From Candidatus Tumulicola scandinaviensis (GTDB lineage: Bacteria; Vulcanimicrobiota; Vulcanimicrobiia; Vulcanimicrobiales; Vulcanimicrobiaceae), in NCBI GenBank assembly GCA_003140835.1, contig PLLA01000085.1, positions 55,648-99,039 of the forward strand: a DNA stretch of 43,392 bases, written 5' to 3'. Positions 32,870 to 41,008 of the stretch are shown one piece after another. The stretch's first letter is position 1; each line of letters opens with the position of its first letter. The notes under the pieces are model-generated. The model ran no database searches. It was given only the letters and a program-made list of their open reading frames with translations, and was not told the DNA's origin. The position numbers and the translations under genes are program-made.

Positions 32870-34499
32870 CTAACGGGGTGGCTTCGGGGAAAGGATGTCG
32901 AGCATGCCGTGGCCCTGCGAACTCGTGCGACGCGCCCAGAACGTGCCGTCCCAAAGATAGTCGCTGTGAATCCAGGGATGAAGTAAGGAGAATCGGGATT
33001 TCAGCAGCGAGTTCTCGCATATTGCTTGACCGTCGGCGCCGGCGAAGGACTTGATTTCGTTAGCGACGGGATCGTGAAAATACCAGTAGTTCGCCCAGAA
33101 GATTCCAGCGTCGGACGTGCGCCGGCCACCTGCCAGCGTGGCGAAGTTTTTCGTAAAAAGTTTACCGTAGACGTCGTTTCTCCAGTGGTCGGCAGAGGCG
33201 GAGACGGTCGGCTGCTTGACGTCGAAGAAGAATTTCGTTTTCTCGAGCGCAGAGCCGAACGTAACCAGGGCGCGCAGGCGGAGCCATTGTTCTCTCGACA
33301 CGCCGCCTTCGGAGTACATCTCGTGGATGTTGAGCAGCGCGTCCATTGCGATGGTCGATCCAAGACTATGGCCGGCTACGATCACGCGATCGTAGAGCGC
33401 GGGCGGGGCCGCCTCGGCGGCCGATGCGAACGCGGCTTTACCCGGGACGGGTAGCGTGGTCAACGGGCCGGCCGACGCGCGCAGGACCTGGAGGATAATG
33501 GCTTCGACGGTTTCCACAATTTGTTTACGGAATTTATAGAATGCGGAGTTCTCGTCGTGCGTCGTGTAGATCTGAACGTCTCCGAGCGTGTTCACGAAAA
33601 ACTCGTTGAGCGTTCCCAAAGCGGACCGAAGGAAACCCACCAAAAGAACGGCCGTCAGCGTGGAATACATGAGGCGATGGCTCGGGTCGGGTACGAATGG
33701 AAAGAACCACGGCCACGCCCACAGACCAATAATGGCGATGCTCAACAAAGCGCCTTGAAACCACACGCGCCAAATGCTGCGTTGCTGCAGCAGGCCGGAG
33801 TCGCCGCATTTGCGCGCCCGGTTGCGGCGATAGGCCTCGGCACACGTATGATACGCGCTGATGGCGAACTGCGTTAGCGCGTAAGCTCCGGCGAAGACGA
33901 TCGCCGCGTACATCAGTGCTTGCCACGCAAATCCTTGCATCGTGGTTGCAGGGTGCAGGACGAAATCAAAAAACGACGGCAGCGGTGTAGCACAGTCGGG
34001 CGGCTTACCCGAAGTTGCGCAGATCGCCGCTCGTGCGAAGATGCGATAGCCCGCATTCGCGGCCACCGCCGCCCCCGCTAAGAAAACGAGGCTGGCAGCG
34101 ATTACACAGGCGACGAGCCCTAGGTCGAAGATGACCTTCGCGGTGTCGGCGAAGAGTTTCGCGCTGGCGTTCAGGGGAACGAAGATCGCGTCGGCGAGCC
34201 ACGCAAGCACGTTTTGCAGCGTCGTCTGATTCTTGTCGATGGGACTCCAATAGGCTTCGAAGACGTCAAAGAAAGGAAATGCGGGATCGTCGGCGTTGTC
34301 GTCTCTCTGACAGATGCGCAACGCGGTCGCGTGCACGTCGCCGGGTTGCGCGTCGGGTTCGGCGATGGCCGGCCACAGGGATGTTCAGCTTCCATGCCGT
34401 CCCGGACCCCTCGTCGTTGAGACGGCGGAGCAATTGGGTCGCGTACAGATCTTGTATTTCGAAACGTGGCGTCGGGTGGATTCCGTGAACGACGACCAC
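32870..34499 (-). pseudogene. Membrane-anchored alpha/beta hydrolase, one-base frameshift
   Basis: The N-terminal part starts at GTG 34499: VVVHGIHPTPRFEIQDLYATQLL, then GTAWKLNIPVAG. After 34376 the +1 frame takes over, reading IAEPDAQPGDVHATALRICQRD and onward. The joint is cured by deleting one base near 34365-34375, giving 542 residues. The fused protein has the hydrolase opening motif (VHGIHP), a central membrane section of three to four helices (VIFDLGLVACVIAASLVFLAG, WQALMYAAIVFAGAYALT, ALLSIAIIGLWAWPWFF), and the nucleophile elbow GHSLGS near residue 375. A C-terminal domain follows. Neither fragment alone would be active. The function is probably a lipase/esterase-like hydrolase at the membrane; the substrate is unknown. 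Confidence 0.72.
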
Positions 34500-34618
34500 G
34501 GCCGTTTTCGCGACGTTTATTCCGCGTTCTCCGTCGCTGCTGGAGCCGGCCCTGCCGGCGTCCGCGCTAGATATGCCAAACGGGGAGGGCGAGCCGAGGG
34601 CCGCGTAGTCGTTGCCGC

Positions 34619-35191
34619 ATGATTCTGGTGAAACCGGCGTCCCAATATCTCTCGAGCTACGTTGCGGCGCTGGAGCGCGGCTGGTCGCCAGACAACATAC
34701 GTGACGAGGCCGGAACTGAGGAGCTCGCGGCGATTCGAGAATCTCCGGAGGCGTTCTTGGGGTCGCTCGACGATCCGGAGGCTAGAGGCGGACCGATTCG
34801 GCTGCTCGACGGATCGTTCGCGCAACGGCTGCCGGGGTTTCGTCGATGGATGTGGGACGGCGAGTTTTGCGGCAGCATCGGCTTTCGCTGGGCGCCGGGA
34901 ACGGCTGCGCTGCCGGCGACATGTCCGGGGCACATCGGGTACGGCGTCGTTCCGTGGAAGCGCGGCCGCGGTTATGCGACCGAAGCGCTGGCGCAAATGC
35001 TGCCGCTCGCGTGCGAACGCGGACTGCCGTATGTGGACATCACGACCGAGGTCGACAACGTTGCCTCGCAGCGCGTTGCGATTGCCAATGGTGGCGTCGT
35101 CGTTGAGCGATTTCGGCAACTGCCGGTGCACGGAAGTGCCGACGTGTTTCGCTTTCGGATCGATTTGGGCGTTGACGCCGATCGGGGTTAA
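34619..35191 (+). CDS. GNAT-family N-acetyltransferase
   Basis: A 190-residue acetyltransferase. The acetyl-CoA pyrophosphate loop (motif A) is visible as HIGYGVVPWKRGRGYATEALAQML. The following YVDITTEVDNVASQRVAIANGGVVVERF holds motif B and the Asn/Ala-Asn-G signature of the ribosomal-protein/small-molecule GNAT subgroup. The N-terminus YLSSYVAALERGWSPDNI with FLGSLDDPEARGG is typical of annotated GNATs of this size. The acceptor substrate is unknown. It is divergent from the broken hydrolase gene (120 nt between starts) and convergent with the gene at 35246, with repeat copy 6 between. Confidence 0.85.
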   Translation: MILVKPASQYLSSYVAALERGWSPDNIRDEAGTEELAAIRESPEAFLGSLDDPEARGGPIRLLDGSFAQRLPGFRRWMWDGEFCGSIGFRWAPGTAALPATCPGHIGYGVVPWKRGRGYATEALAQMLPLACERGLPYVDITTEVDNVASQRVAIANGGVVVERFRQLPVHGSADVFRFRIDLGVDADRG

Positions 35192-35194
35192 GGC

Positions 35195-35235
35195 GTCCTT
35201 CGACTGCAACGCTTCGCGCCTCCGCTCAGGATGAC
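35195..35235 (+). repeat. 41-nt dispersed hairpin repeat, copy 6
   Basis: Central arms AACGC-TTC-GCGCC, the only copy with an imperfect hairpin (first two bases of the left arm changed). It lies 4 nt after the GNAT stop, between convergent genes. Confidence 0.88.
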
Positions 35236-35245
35236 AATGCTGGGG

Positions 35246-35800
35246 TTAGAACGCGGCTTCGGCGACGCCCATTTTACGCAGCGTGCGGTTTTGCAGCGAG
35301 ACGATGTAAGAAATTTGCCATACGGCTTTCGTGCGATCGGGTACTCCGATGCCCCAGCCTTTCGTGCACGCATAGTTTAGCCGCATGCCGGCTACGACGT
35401 CGGTGGCGCCCGTCATGAACGTGCATTCCTCGCCGTCGACCAGACGAAGACCCCACGGCTGTCCGCGCAATCGTAATCCTCGCAGTTCGGCCGACGAGTC
35501 GACGACGTCGGGCGTGTGCGGCAGCGCTCTGGTCGTGCGCATCAAAACGACGCTCCTCGAAAATGGCCCGGCCAAACAGGCGACGGTCGTGGCGCTCGAC
35601 GAGGTGCTGAAGCACGGATCCGAGATATCGTTGCCGGCCATGCATCGCCATGCGTCGGACCGGTCCGTAACCAGCGATCGAATCCAGCAAGAGCCCGTTA
35701 CTCGTCCGGACACCGCGAAGCCGGGGCGCAGGGCAGCGTGCGACCACGGCGTTACTAGCACGACGTTGGTTGCGGCCAGGACGAGCGCGAGGAGCGTCAC
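35246..35800 (-). CDS. Secreted protein of unknown function, coupled to VOC gene
   Basis: A 184-residue protein starting at GTG 35800, which overlaps the upstream VOC stop as GTGA, so translation is probably coupled. The N-terminus (MTLLALVLAATNVVLVTPWSHAA) is a signal peptide or a single membrane anchor. The mature part has Cys in SCWIRSL, AWRCMAG, DPCFST and TVACLAG in the first half, and ECTFM and YACTKGWGIG in the second, compatible with three disulfides. It ends with VWQISYIVSLQNRTLRKMGV. The family is not recognised. A longer in-frame extension upstream runs antisense-like through the VOC gene and is not coding. Confidence 0.65.
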   Translation of the reverse strand: MTLLALVLAATNVVLVTPWSHAALRPGFAVSGRVTGSCWIRSLVTDRSDAWRCMAGNDISDPCFSTSSSATTVACLAGPFSRSVVLMRTTRALPHTPDVVDSSAELRGLRLRGQPWGLRLVDGEECTFMTGATDVVAGMRLNYACTKGWGIGVPDRTKAVWQISYIVSLQNRTLRKMGVAEAAF

Positions 35801-36165
35801 GCCGTTGTGCCAATCGGGGTGGCGATTTGCCAGTCGTTGCCGCTGGGATCTTTCACCATGGCGCGCCGTTCGCCGTATGGAACGTCGATCGGCTCCTCGA
35901 GAGAAACGGCGCCGGATCTGATGGAACTTTCGTACGTCGCGTCGGCATCTGCGACGTAGAGATAGAGCAAGGACGAGGTCGCGGCGCGCGGGCCGGTCGG
36001 TCCGACCATCACGATGGAGTCGCCGATTTTCAGAACGGATGGAGCGCGGTCGTTGAACTCGCCCTGCGCCCCGAAGGCATCTTTGAGGAATTGCACGAGC
36101 TTCGCGGGGTCGTCGGATACGAGCCGTGATGTGATGCTGTGCCAACCTTCCGGGATCCATCTCAT
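35797..36165 (-). CDS. VOC-superfamily protein (glyoxalase/bleomycin-resistance fold)
   Basis: A 122-residue single-domain VOC protein of the PhnB-like type: HSITSRLVSDDPAKLVQFLKDAFGA, then VLKIGDSIVMVG, SLLYLYVADADATYESSIRSGA and a C-terminal RRAMVKDPSGNDWQIATPI. The metal ligands of glyoxalase-type enzymes are only partly visible (His9 in GWHSIT), so it may act as a binding protein rather than an enzyme. It overlaps the secreted-protein gene by 4 nt (GTGA). Confidence 0.85.
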   Translation of the reverse strand: MRWIPEGWHSITSRLVSDDPAKLVQFLKDAFGAQGEFNDRAPSVLKIGDSIVMVGPTGPRAATSSLLYLYVADADATYESSIRSGAVSLEEPIDVPYGERRAMVKDPSGNDWQIATPIGTTA

Positions 36166-36205
36166 GCACTAAGGATGTCGGAAGACGCCGCCGAACCCTT
36201 TCGAG

Positions 36206-36721
36206 GTGAGCTCGGAACCGACGCCGCGCGCCAGGATCGCCGACATCATCCGCGACAGCGGAAAGATGGGCTCGGATCAACCGGCGACGTCGCAGAGCGA
36301 TTTGGTTGCCGCCGTGAGTGCGGTCAGCGGGACGCCGGCCGGCGTGTTGACGGTCTCGCAAGCGCTCGGTGACGAACTCGCGAAGCGATTCCCAAGCCTG
36401 TCGGCAAAAGCCGACGCCGAATACGATCTCGCCGCCGATTACGAGACGAGTGGCCGCGCGCTGATTCTCGCGTTACAGGCCTGTAACTACGTGGTGAGCG
36501 CGGCGTTCGATACCGCCAGCGGCGCCGTTCTCGAAACGAAGAAGCCTCTGTCGCTGCTGTCTGTGGCGTTCACGGTCACCATTGCGATCGCCGATCGCGG
36601 TGCGTCGACGCATCTCTCCGCGCACGTCGAGCACGTCGGCTTGAACTGGGGGCAAAACGAAAAGCTCCTCAAGGAGCTGATTGGAAAGACGGACGAGTAC
36701 CTGAAGCTCTTTCAGGCCTAA
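36206..36721 (+). CDS. Hypothetical soluble protein
   Basis: A protein of up to 171 residues with a hydrophilic N-terminus and a compact alpha/beta C-terminal half (RALILALQACNYVVSAAFDTA, LSLLSVAFTVTIAIADRGAS and KLLKELIGKTDEYLKLF). The start is uncertain: GTG 36206 gives the full length, while ATG 36266 gives about 151 residues and has GGAAAG close upstream. No signal peptide. The family is unknown. It ends at a strong hairpin shared with the convergent WXXGXW gene. Confidence 0.6.
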   Translation: MSSEPTPRARIADIIRDSGKMGSDQPATSQSDLVAAVSAVSGTPAGVLTVSQALGDELAKRFPSLSAKADAEYDLAADYETSGRALILALQACNYVVSAAFDTASGAVLETKKPLSLLSVAFTVTIAIADRGASTHLSAHVEHVGLNWGQNEKLLKELIGKTDEYLKLFQA

Positions 36722-36727
36722 CAATGA

Positions 36728-36761
36728 GGCGAGGTCGCGCTGATTCCAGCGCAACCTCGCC
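36728..36761. terminator. Bidirectional hairpin terminator
   Basis: Stem GGCGAGGT-C-GCGCTG paired with CAGCGC-A-ACCTCGCC: 14 pairs with one internal mismatch and a 4-nt loop ATTC. It lies between the convergent genes at 36206-36721 and 36779-37831. Confidence 0.7.
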
Positions 36762-36778
36762 AAACGTACGAGTTGAGA

Positions 36779-37831
36779 TTACCTCGAATGTGGGGCGTGG
36801 GTCGCCTTGGCTTCCGGCGCCTTTTGCTGCTGCCCGGCCGGCTTGGCCGCCGGTGGTTTTCCGGCCGGCTTGGCAGCCGGTGGTTTTCCGGCCGGCTTGG
36901 CAGCCGGTTGCGGCTTGGCAGCCGGCTTTGTCTGTGGCGCCGTCGCCGGTTTCATTTTCTCCGGTGGCTTCGCGGCCGGTTTAGGTTGCGGGTTGGTTGC
37001 CGAGGCCGGTTTGGTCTGCGGGTTGCTCGCGCCGGCTGGTTTCGCCGCAGGCTTCATCTCGGTGGTGGTCGCCGGCTTTGCAGCGGGCTTGTTCGCAGGC
37101 GTCTTGTCGGCAGCCGTCAGCGGCTTAAAGTTGGTGGGACGATTGGTCGCGCTCAAAGGCCGCGCTACGACCGTGTCGGCCGGCTTTCCGTTGTTGACTT
37201 TTGCGTAGAGGTTGCGGTCTTGCTGGGCCTCCTCGACGTGCGCGCGTTGCGCTGGCGTCATGGTAACGTGGCGTTCGCGGGCGTAGGCGATCTGCTGAGC
37301 ATCTGGGTGCATTCGTACGCCGCCTGGACCGTTATACGCGTATCGGTTGACGTTTCTTACGATGACCGTCTTGTTGACGTAGACGTTACGAATGTAGGTC
37401 TGATTGACCGGCGTTACCGCGGTGTTGTAGCGGAATATGTTGCCCTGCCAGGCGCCGCCGGCATAGCCATTTCCATAGTAGCCGCCGCCGTAGTTAATGC
37501 CGCCGTAGTAACCGACGGAATTTCCCCAGTAGCCGGGGTTCCACATGTAACCGGCGCCGCCAGTATTCATGCCCCAGTAACCAGGCGTCCACAACAATCC
37601 CATCGACGGCGGCGTAACGTACGTGCCGGGGACCCAGTAGTAGCCGGCCGGGCCCCAGGCCCAGTAGCCGGGCGTCCAAATGGCGTTCTGCGTGGTCACC
37701 TGCGGTTGAACGTAGGTGGGCATCAGCGGCGGTGCGGCAAAGCTGATGTAGACTTGCGCGTTCGTCCGCGTGGGCGCGAAGACGCTGAGCGCGACCAGAG
37801 CGATTGGAAGAATGAGTCTGAAGATCCGCAC
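36779..37831 (-). CDS. WXXGXW-repeat exported protein with Lys/Pro/Ala-rich tail
   Basis: A 350-residue exported protein. GTG 37831 is preceded by GGGAGG. The signal peptide ends near TRTNAQ. Residues ~45-125 carry the YXWGXW/WXXGXW repeat type (IWTPGYWAWGPAGYYW, LLWTPGYWGMN, YMWNPGYWGNS), a motif of periplasmic stress proteins. A Gly/Tyr/Asn-rich linker follows, then a helical middle with TPAQRAHVEEAQQDRN. The last ~110 residues are a low-complexity Lys-Pro-Ala tail with near-identical nonamers (KPAGKPPAA), encoded by a DNA repeat at 36840-36915. Such tails are thought to span the periplasm or bind peptidoglycan (inference). A convincing-looking reading frame on the opposite strand is a shadow of this repeat. 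Confidence 0.75.
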   Translation of the reverse strand: MRIFRLILPIALVALSVFAPTRTNAQVYISFAAPPLMPTYVQPQVTTQNAIWTPGYWAWGPAGYYWVPGTYVTPPSMGLLWTPGYWGMNTGGAGYMWNPGYWGNSVGYYGGINYGGGYYGNGYAGGAWQGNIFRYNTAVTPVNQTYIRNVYVNKTVIVRNVNRYAYNGPGGVRMHPDAQQIAYARERHVTMTPAQRAHVEEAQQDRNLYAKVNNGKPADTVVARPLSATNRPTNFKPLTAADKTPANKPAAKPATTTEMKPAAKPAGASNPQTKPASATNPQPKPAAKPPEKMKPATAPQTKPAAKPQPAAKPAGKPPAAKPAGKPPAAKPAGQQQKAPEAKATHAPHSR

Positions 37832-38056
37832 GGGGCCTCCCTTAGAATAATAGCGAGTGCTCGATTAACCCCTTGTACCCACATTCCGGGCTATTCTTGC
37901 ACTAGGGGTTCGCTTGCTTCCTAGAACAGCGCCCGCTCCTAGGAGAACTCGGACGCGGATAAGATGATCGACTGCAATATGCTTCCGGGCGCCTAACAGC
38001 AGTCAAGACCTTCGTCGCCGGGTAAGACCCGGAGCGGCGCTGCCGAACCCCCTCGT

Positions 38057-39370
38057 ATGCGGCTGGCAGCGCTGGGTCTCGTTCTGGCGATCGGTTTCGC
38101 ACTCACGTCGGTCCGCGCTGCATCGAGTGCCGCGGGCGATTTACCGCTCGCGCGCATCGGCGTGCGGGCCGGCGAGCCTTACGCGCAGTTCTATAACGTC
38201 GCGACGGGAGAGCGCTTTTCGCCGGGCGGTTTCAGCTATACGATTCTCGACCCCATCGCGAACCGGCCGACGTTTCCGTACACGCCGACGTACGCTCATG
38301 TGACCTTCGATCCAGGTTTTTACGATCCGCATGCGATCGACGCGGCGCTCGCATCGATTCACGACAACGGCTTCAACCTCATCCGCGTGATTCTCGACAG
38401 CGGCGACAGCGTGCACCAGTCGCGCGGGCAGTACGGGATTGCCGGACCGGCCGAGAGCCAGGGCCTTTACAGGCCCTACGTCGACAATGTGGTCGATTTT
38501 CTTAAACGGGCCCGGCACCAGCACGTCTACGTCATGCTCACGCTGCACGCGTTTCCGGAGAACCGCGGCTTCAAAACCATCGTGGGGTCGGGCACGCTCC
38601 CGCACGTAACCGGCACCAACCAATACTACTTCGCGCCGGGTGCCATTCGTGCGAAGGTCGCCTACGTTCGCGAACTGGTGCACGACGTCGCTTCGGTCGA
38701 CGGCGGATCGCTGCTGTCGACGGTCCTGGCTTGGGAGATTCAAATTGAAATGTTCGCAAGCGACATCTGGGAGCCGTTTTCGCTGCATTCGGGGACGGTT
38801 ACAACCGCCGACGGCCAGACGTACGACATGGGCGACACGGCGTCGCGTCAGCAGTGCATGGATGCAAACGTGGTTAACTGGGCAAAACAGGTCTCGGCCG
38901 CAGTCCGCTCGGAGGATCGCAGCGCGTTAGTGACGGCTGGATTCGCGACGTATCATGCCGTTCACAAGCCGGGACCGAACGGCGTGATTCGAACGCCGGG
39001 AAGCGACTCGCGCTATCCGCCACGCCCGCTGACGGTCGAGCGGGCTCACGCGCTGTCGTTCATCGACATGCACGCCTACCCGCGAACCGACCCGGGCTAC
39101 ACGCTCGCCGGCGATCTCGACTCCAACGAGCTTGCGAGTTGGGACCTCCGCTCCACGCCGTTCATTCTGGGCGAATTCGGCGCCAATCAGCGCAAGTTTC
39201 CAACGGCGCGCGAGGCCGGCGCGGCAGTCCGGCGTCAGCAAGAAGAAGCGCTGAAGTTGGGATTCGCGGGCACGGTGTATTGGACGTGGAATACCTTACC
39301 CGACGCGAACAAGTGGTGGAGTGCCGTGGAAGACGACGGAGCAATCTTGAAGGCACTCCTTCGACCGTAG
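38057..39370 (+). CDS. GH5-like (cellulase-fold) glycoside hydrolase, exported
   Basis: A 437-residue TIM-barrel glycosidase with a signal peptide (MRLAALGLVLAIGFALTSVRAA). Barrel landmarks are GFNLIRVILDSGDSVH, HVYVMLTLHAFPENRG, LLSTVLAWEIQIEMF, ALSFIDMHAYPRTDPGY, TPFILGEFGANQ and GTVYWTWNTLPD. By analogy with GH5/clan A, Glu231 (in WEIQIE) is the acid/base and Glu373 (in LGEFGA) the nucleophile. The substrate is probably a beta-1,4-linked glycan but is not determinable. The gene stands alone with a 225-nt upstream region in which I see nothing definite. Confidence 0.82.
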   Translation: MRLAALGLVLAIGFALTSVRAASSAAGDLPLARIGVRAGEPYAQFYNVATGERFSPGGFSYTILDPIANRPTFPYTPTYAHVTFDPGFYDPHAIDAALASIHDNGFNLIRVILDSGDSVHQSRGQYGIAGPAESQGLYRPYVDNVVDFLKRARHQHVYVMLTLHAFPENRGFKTIVGSGTLPHVTGTNQYYFAPGAIRAKVAYVRELVHDVASVDGGSLLSTVLAWEIQIEMFASDIWEPFSLHSGTVTTADGQTYDMGDTASRQQCMDANVVNWAKQVSAAVRSEDRSALVTAGFATYHAVHKPGPNGVIRTPGSDSRYPPRPLTVERAHALSFIDMHAYPRTDPGYTLAGDLDSNELASWDLRSTPFILGEFGANQRKFPTAREAGAAVRRQQEEALKLGFAGTVYWTWNTLPDANKWWSAVEDDGAILKALLRP

Positions 39371-39407
39371 AGTACTGCGGATAACTGGGGAGACCTCGAG
39401 AACGGGC

Positions 39408-39433
39408 GTCGGGCCGAGCGGAGTCGAGCCGAC
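39408..39433. repeat. Imperfect hairpin downstream of the GH5-like gene
   Basis: The sequence GTCGGGCCGA...TCGAGCCGAC forms a stem with 8 of 10 pairs around GCGGAG. Its core CGAGCGGAGTCGAG is close to the reverse complement of the ends of the 41-nt repeat with the central arms deleted. It may be a diverged relative or just a terminator of the GH5-like gene. Confidence 0.35.
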
Positions 39434-39453
39434 TTTGGTTGCGTAAGCTCGCT

Positions 39454-39600
39454 TTATTGCGAACTGGTAAAGATGCCCAGCGAAGAGTCTCCAATTGCCA
39501 GGCGCGCATTATCCCATTGAACGCCGCTAATTCCCCCGATGGATTGGTTCAGAAACATGTCTTTGAATGACGTGGCGTACGGAGACGTTCTAACTGCTCA
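39454..39600 (-). pseudogene. Remnant of a beta-propeller lipoprotein gene
   Basis: The minus strand encodes, in the frame directly after the TGA of the neighbouring gene, AVRTSPYATSFKDMFLNQS and then IGGISGVQWDNARLAIGDSS, stopping at TAA 39454. It matches the propeller-lipoprotein segment VTLNQS...GAIQWDGQHLAVGD (15776 gene) and MLNHGI...GGVQWDGKHVAVGD (27765 gene). There is no start, signal or C-terminal part, so this is a decayed fragment of a fourth family member. Confidence 0.6.
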
Positions 39601-39963
39601 GCGAGGCTTCGCGGGCTTCTTCGGTTTTAAGGTCTTAGCGTATTCGAAGCTCAGCGCGAGGTATTTCTGGAGCTCCTTGGTTTTCTCCAGCAGGTCGTCA
39701 AAAACGACGGCCCAGTCTTTCCTGACGACCCCGTATGCTTCGCTGCGCGTGGTCTTGTATTTCTTGAGAAACTTCTCGAGTTCGTCGCTCGGGAGCCGGA
39801 TCGCTAGCGAGCCTTCCGGATTCATGTGCGTGAACATATGTCCGTTTGCAGAAGTATACGGATTGGTTGCGCCCTTCCGTTCGATCTTGGGGTTGGTCCG
39901 GATCAAGCGATCGTACAGATCGAAGCTCTCGGCGGGACTCCTGCCGGTCTTCTTTGGGCTCAT
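39598..39963 (-). CDS. Conserved small protein, TfoX/DUF1801-like
   Basis: A 121-residue protein. ATG 39963 is preferred over the upstream ATG at 40005 because it leaves an 8-nt gap from the preceding lipoprotein stop and has AAGG upstream. The conserved core is NPYTSANGHMFTHMNPEGSL, then RLPSDELEKFLKKYKTT, YGVVRKDWAVVFDDLL and KELQKYLALSFEYAKTLKPK. A basic C-terminus ends KKPAKPR. The pattern resembles small TfoX N-terminal-like proteins, whose role outside competence is not known. It probably shares a transcript with the lipoprotein gene at 39972. Confidence 0.68.
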   Translation of the reverse strand: MSPKKTGRSPAESFDLYDRLIRTNPKIERKGATNPYTSANGHMFTHMNPEGSLAIRLPSDELEKFLKKYKTTRSEAYGVVRKDWAVVFDDLLEKTKELQKYLALSFEYAKTLKPKKPAKPR

Positions 39964-39971
39964 GCTCCGCC

Positions 39972-40928
39972 TTATCTGCTCACGGCCGCGCCTTGCGCGG
40001 AGCACTCACAGGAAAGCGTGAACGTCGGCGAATTCGACCCGGGCGCGATTTCCGTAACGCTGCCCTCGCCGCTGGCCTCGTAGACGGCTCCCTGCGACGT
40101 CACGCCCATCAATCCATAAGCGGTAACCGGCGAAATCGTGCGGGACGGTTCGGTTTGGCCGGGCAGGAAGACCGAAACCGTCAAACCCTCGCTGCTGGCG
40201 ACGTACAGATTCCCGGCTTTGTCGATGCCCATGCCGGGGCCAGTGATATTGTTCCCCTTCAAATCGAGATTGAGGGGCACGGCCTTCAAAGCTCCGGGCG
40301 CGATTTTCACGATCTGCAGTTCCAGTTTGGCCTGCTCGGCTACGATCAGATTCCCCCGCCGATCGAAGGCCATGCTCCCGGGGCTGAACGCATAGCCGCC
40401 GACGCCGGTATCGATCGTGCGCTCGGCGGTAGTGCTTCCCGGCGCGAACTCTTGCACGTACCCTTCGTCGGAGTACGATTCGTTGACGTACACGTTCTGC
40501 TTGGCGTCGACCGCAACGCTTTGCGGGTAGCCCTTGAAGCTGGTGATCTGGAAGAACGGGCTGGAGGCGCCGGGCTTGAACTCGGTAACGCTGGCGGGAT
40601 ACTTATTCGGCTCGTTCGCGACGTAGAGGACGTTCTTGTTATCGACCCATAATCCGAAGGGACGGCCCGTGCCGTTGGTGATTGTGCGGAGCAACTGAGG
40701 ATTGTTCATGTCGGCCGTGTACACGTGAATCTGTCCCACGCCAGGTTGTCCGTCGATGTCGGCGATATAGAGAACGCGTCCGGTACCGGGTTTGCCGGCG
40801 AGCACGTTGGATGTCGCTTGACCTGGATTCGAAGCAATGCCCGGCGTCAGAGATGACGCCGTCTGGTTCGCGCAGCCAGCTAACAAACCGATCGTCAGGC
40901 ACGTGATGGTGCGGCGAAAAATCGTCAT
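39972..40928 (-). CDS. Beta-propeller (NHL-like) surface lipoprotein C
   Basis: A 318-residue lipoprotein. The signal ends LLAGC (Cys19). The propeller begins VLYIADIDGQPGVGQIHVYTAD and shows NHL-type repeats: GLWVDNKNVLYVANEP, SVAVDAKQNVYVNESY, SMAFDRRGNLIVAEQA and GMGIDKAGNLYVASS. Unlike the paralogues at 15776 and 27765 it lacks the YAHGG blade and has a CEC motif at the C-terminus. It is a divergent member of the same expanded family; ligand and activity are unknown. Confidence 0.75.
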   Translation of the reverse strand: MTIFRRTITCLTIGLLAGCANQTASSLTPGIASNPGQATSNVLAGKPGTGRVLYIADIDGQPGVGQIHVYTADMNNPQLLRTITNGTGRPFGLWVDNKNVLYVANEPNKYPASVTEFKPGASSPFFQITSFKGYPQSVAVDAKQNVYVNESYSDEGYVQEFAPGSTTAERTIDTGVGGYAFSPGSMAFDRRGNLIVAEQAKLELQIVKIAPGALKAVPLNLDLKGNNITGPGMGIDKAGNLYVASSEGLTVSVFLPGQTEPSRTISPVTAYGLMGVTSQGAVYEASGEGSVTEIAPGSNSPTFTLSCECSAQGAAVSR

Positions 40929-41008
40929 GGCTCACCCTCTGCGAGAAAGACGGTTATGTACCGTCAAAGCGAGCCTCTGCTTGTGAAAAATGTCTGAAGT
41001 TAAACCAC

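Noticed and set aside
36840..36915. Tandem DNA repeat, possible minisatellite or CRISPR-like array
   Set aside because: The repeats are in frame and encode KPAGKPPAA units of the protein tail; no spacers.
36773..37924. Long open frame opposite the WXXGXW gene
   Set aside because: Gly/Arg/Leu low-complexity translation caused by the Lys-Pro-Ala codon repeat on the other strand; no family resemblance.
37832..38056. Intergenic region upstream of the GH5-like gene as a possible RNA gene
   Set aside because: Short inverted pieces (CCTAG/CTAGG) only; no tRNA-like cloverleaf, no conserved riboswitch motif and no credible small frame.
39832..39843. Near-SOS box GAACATATGTCC
   Set aside because: One mismatch in the right half-site, inside a coding region and without promoter elements.
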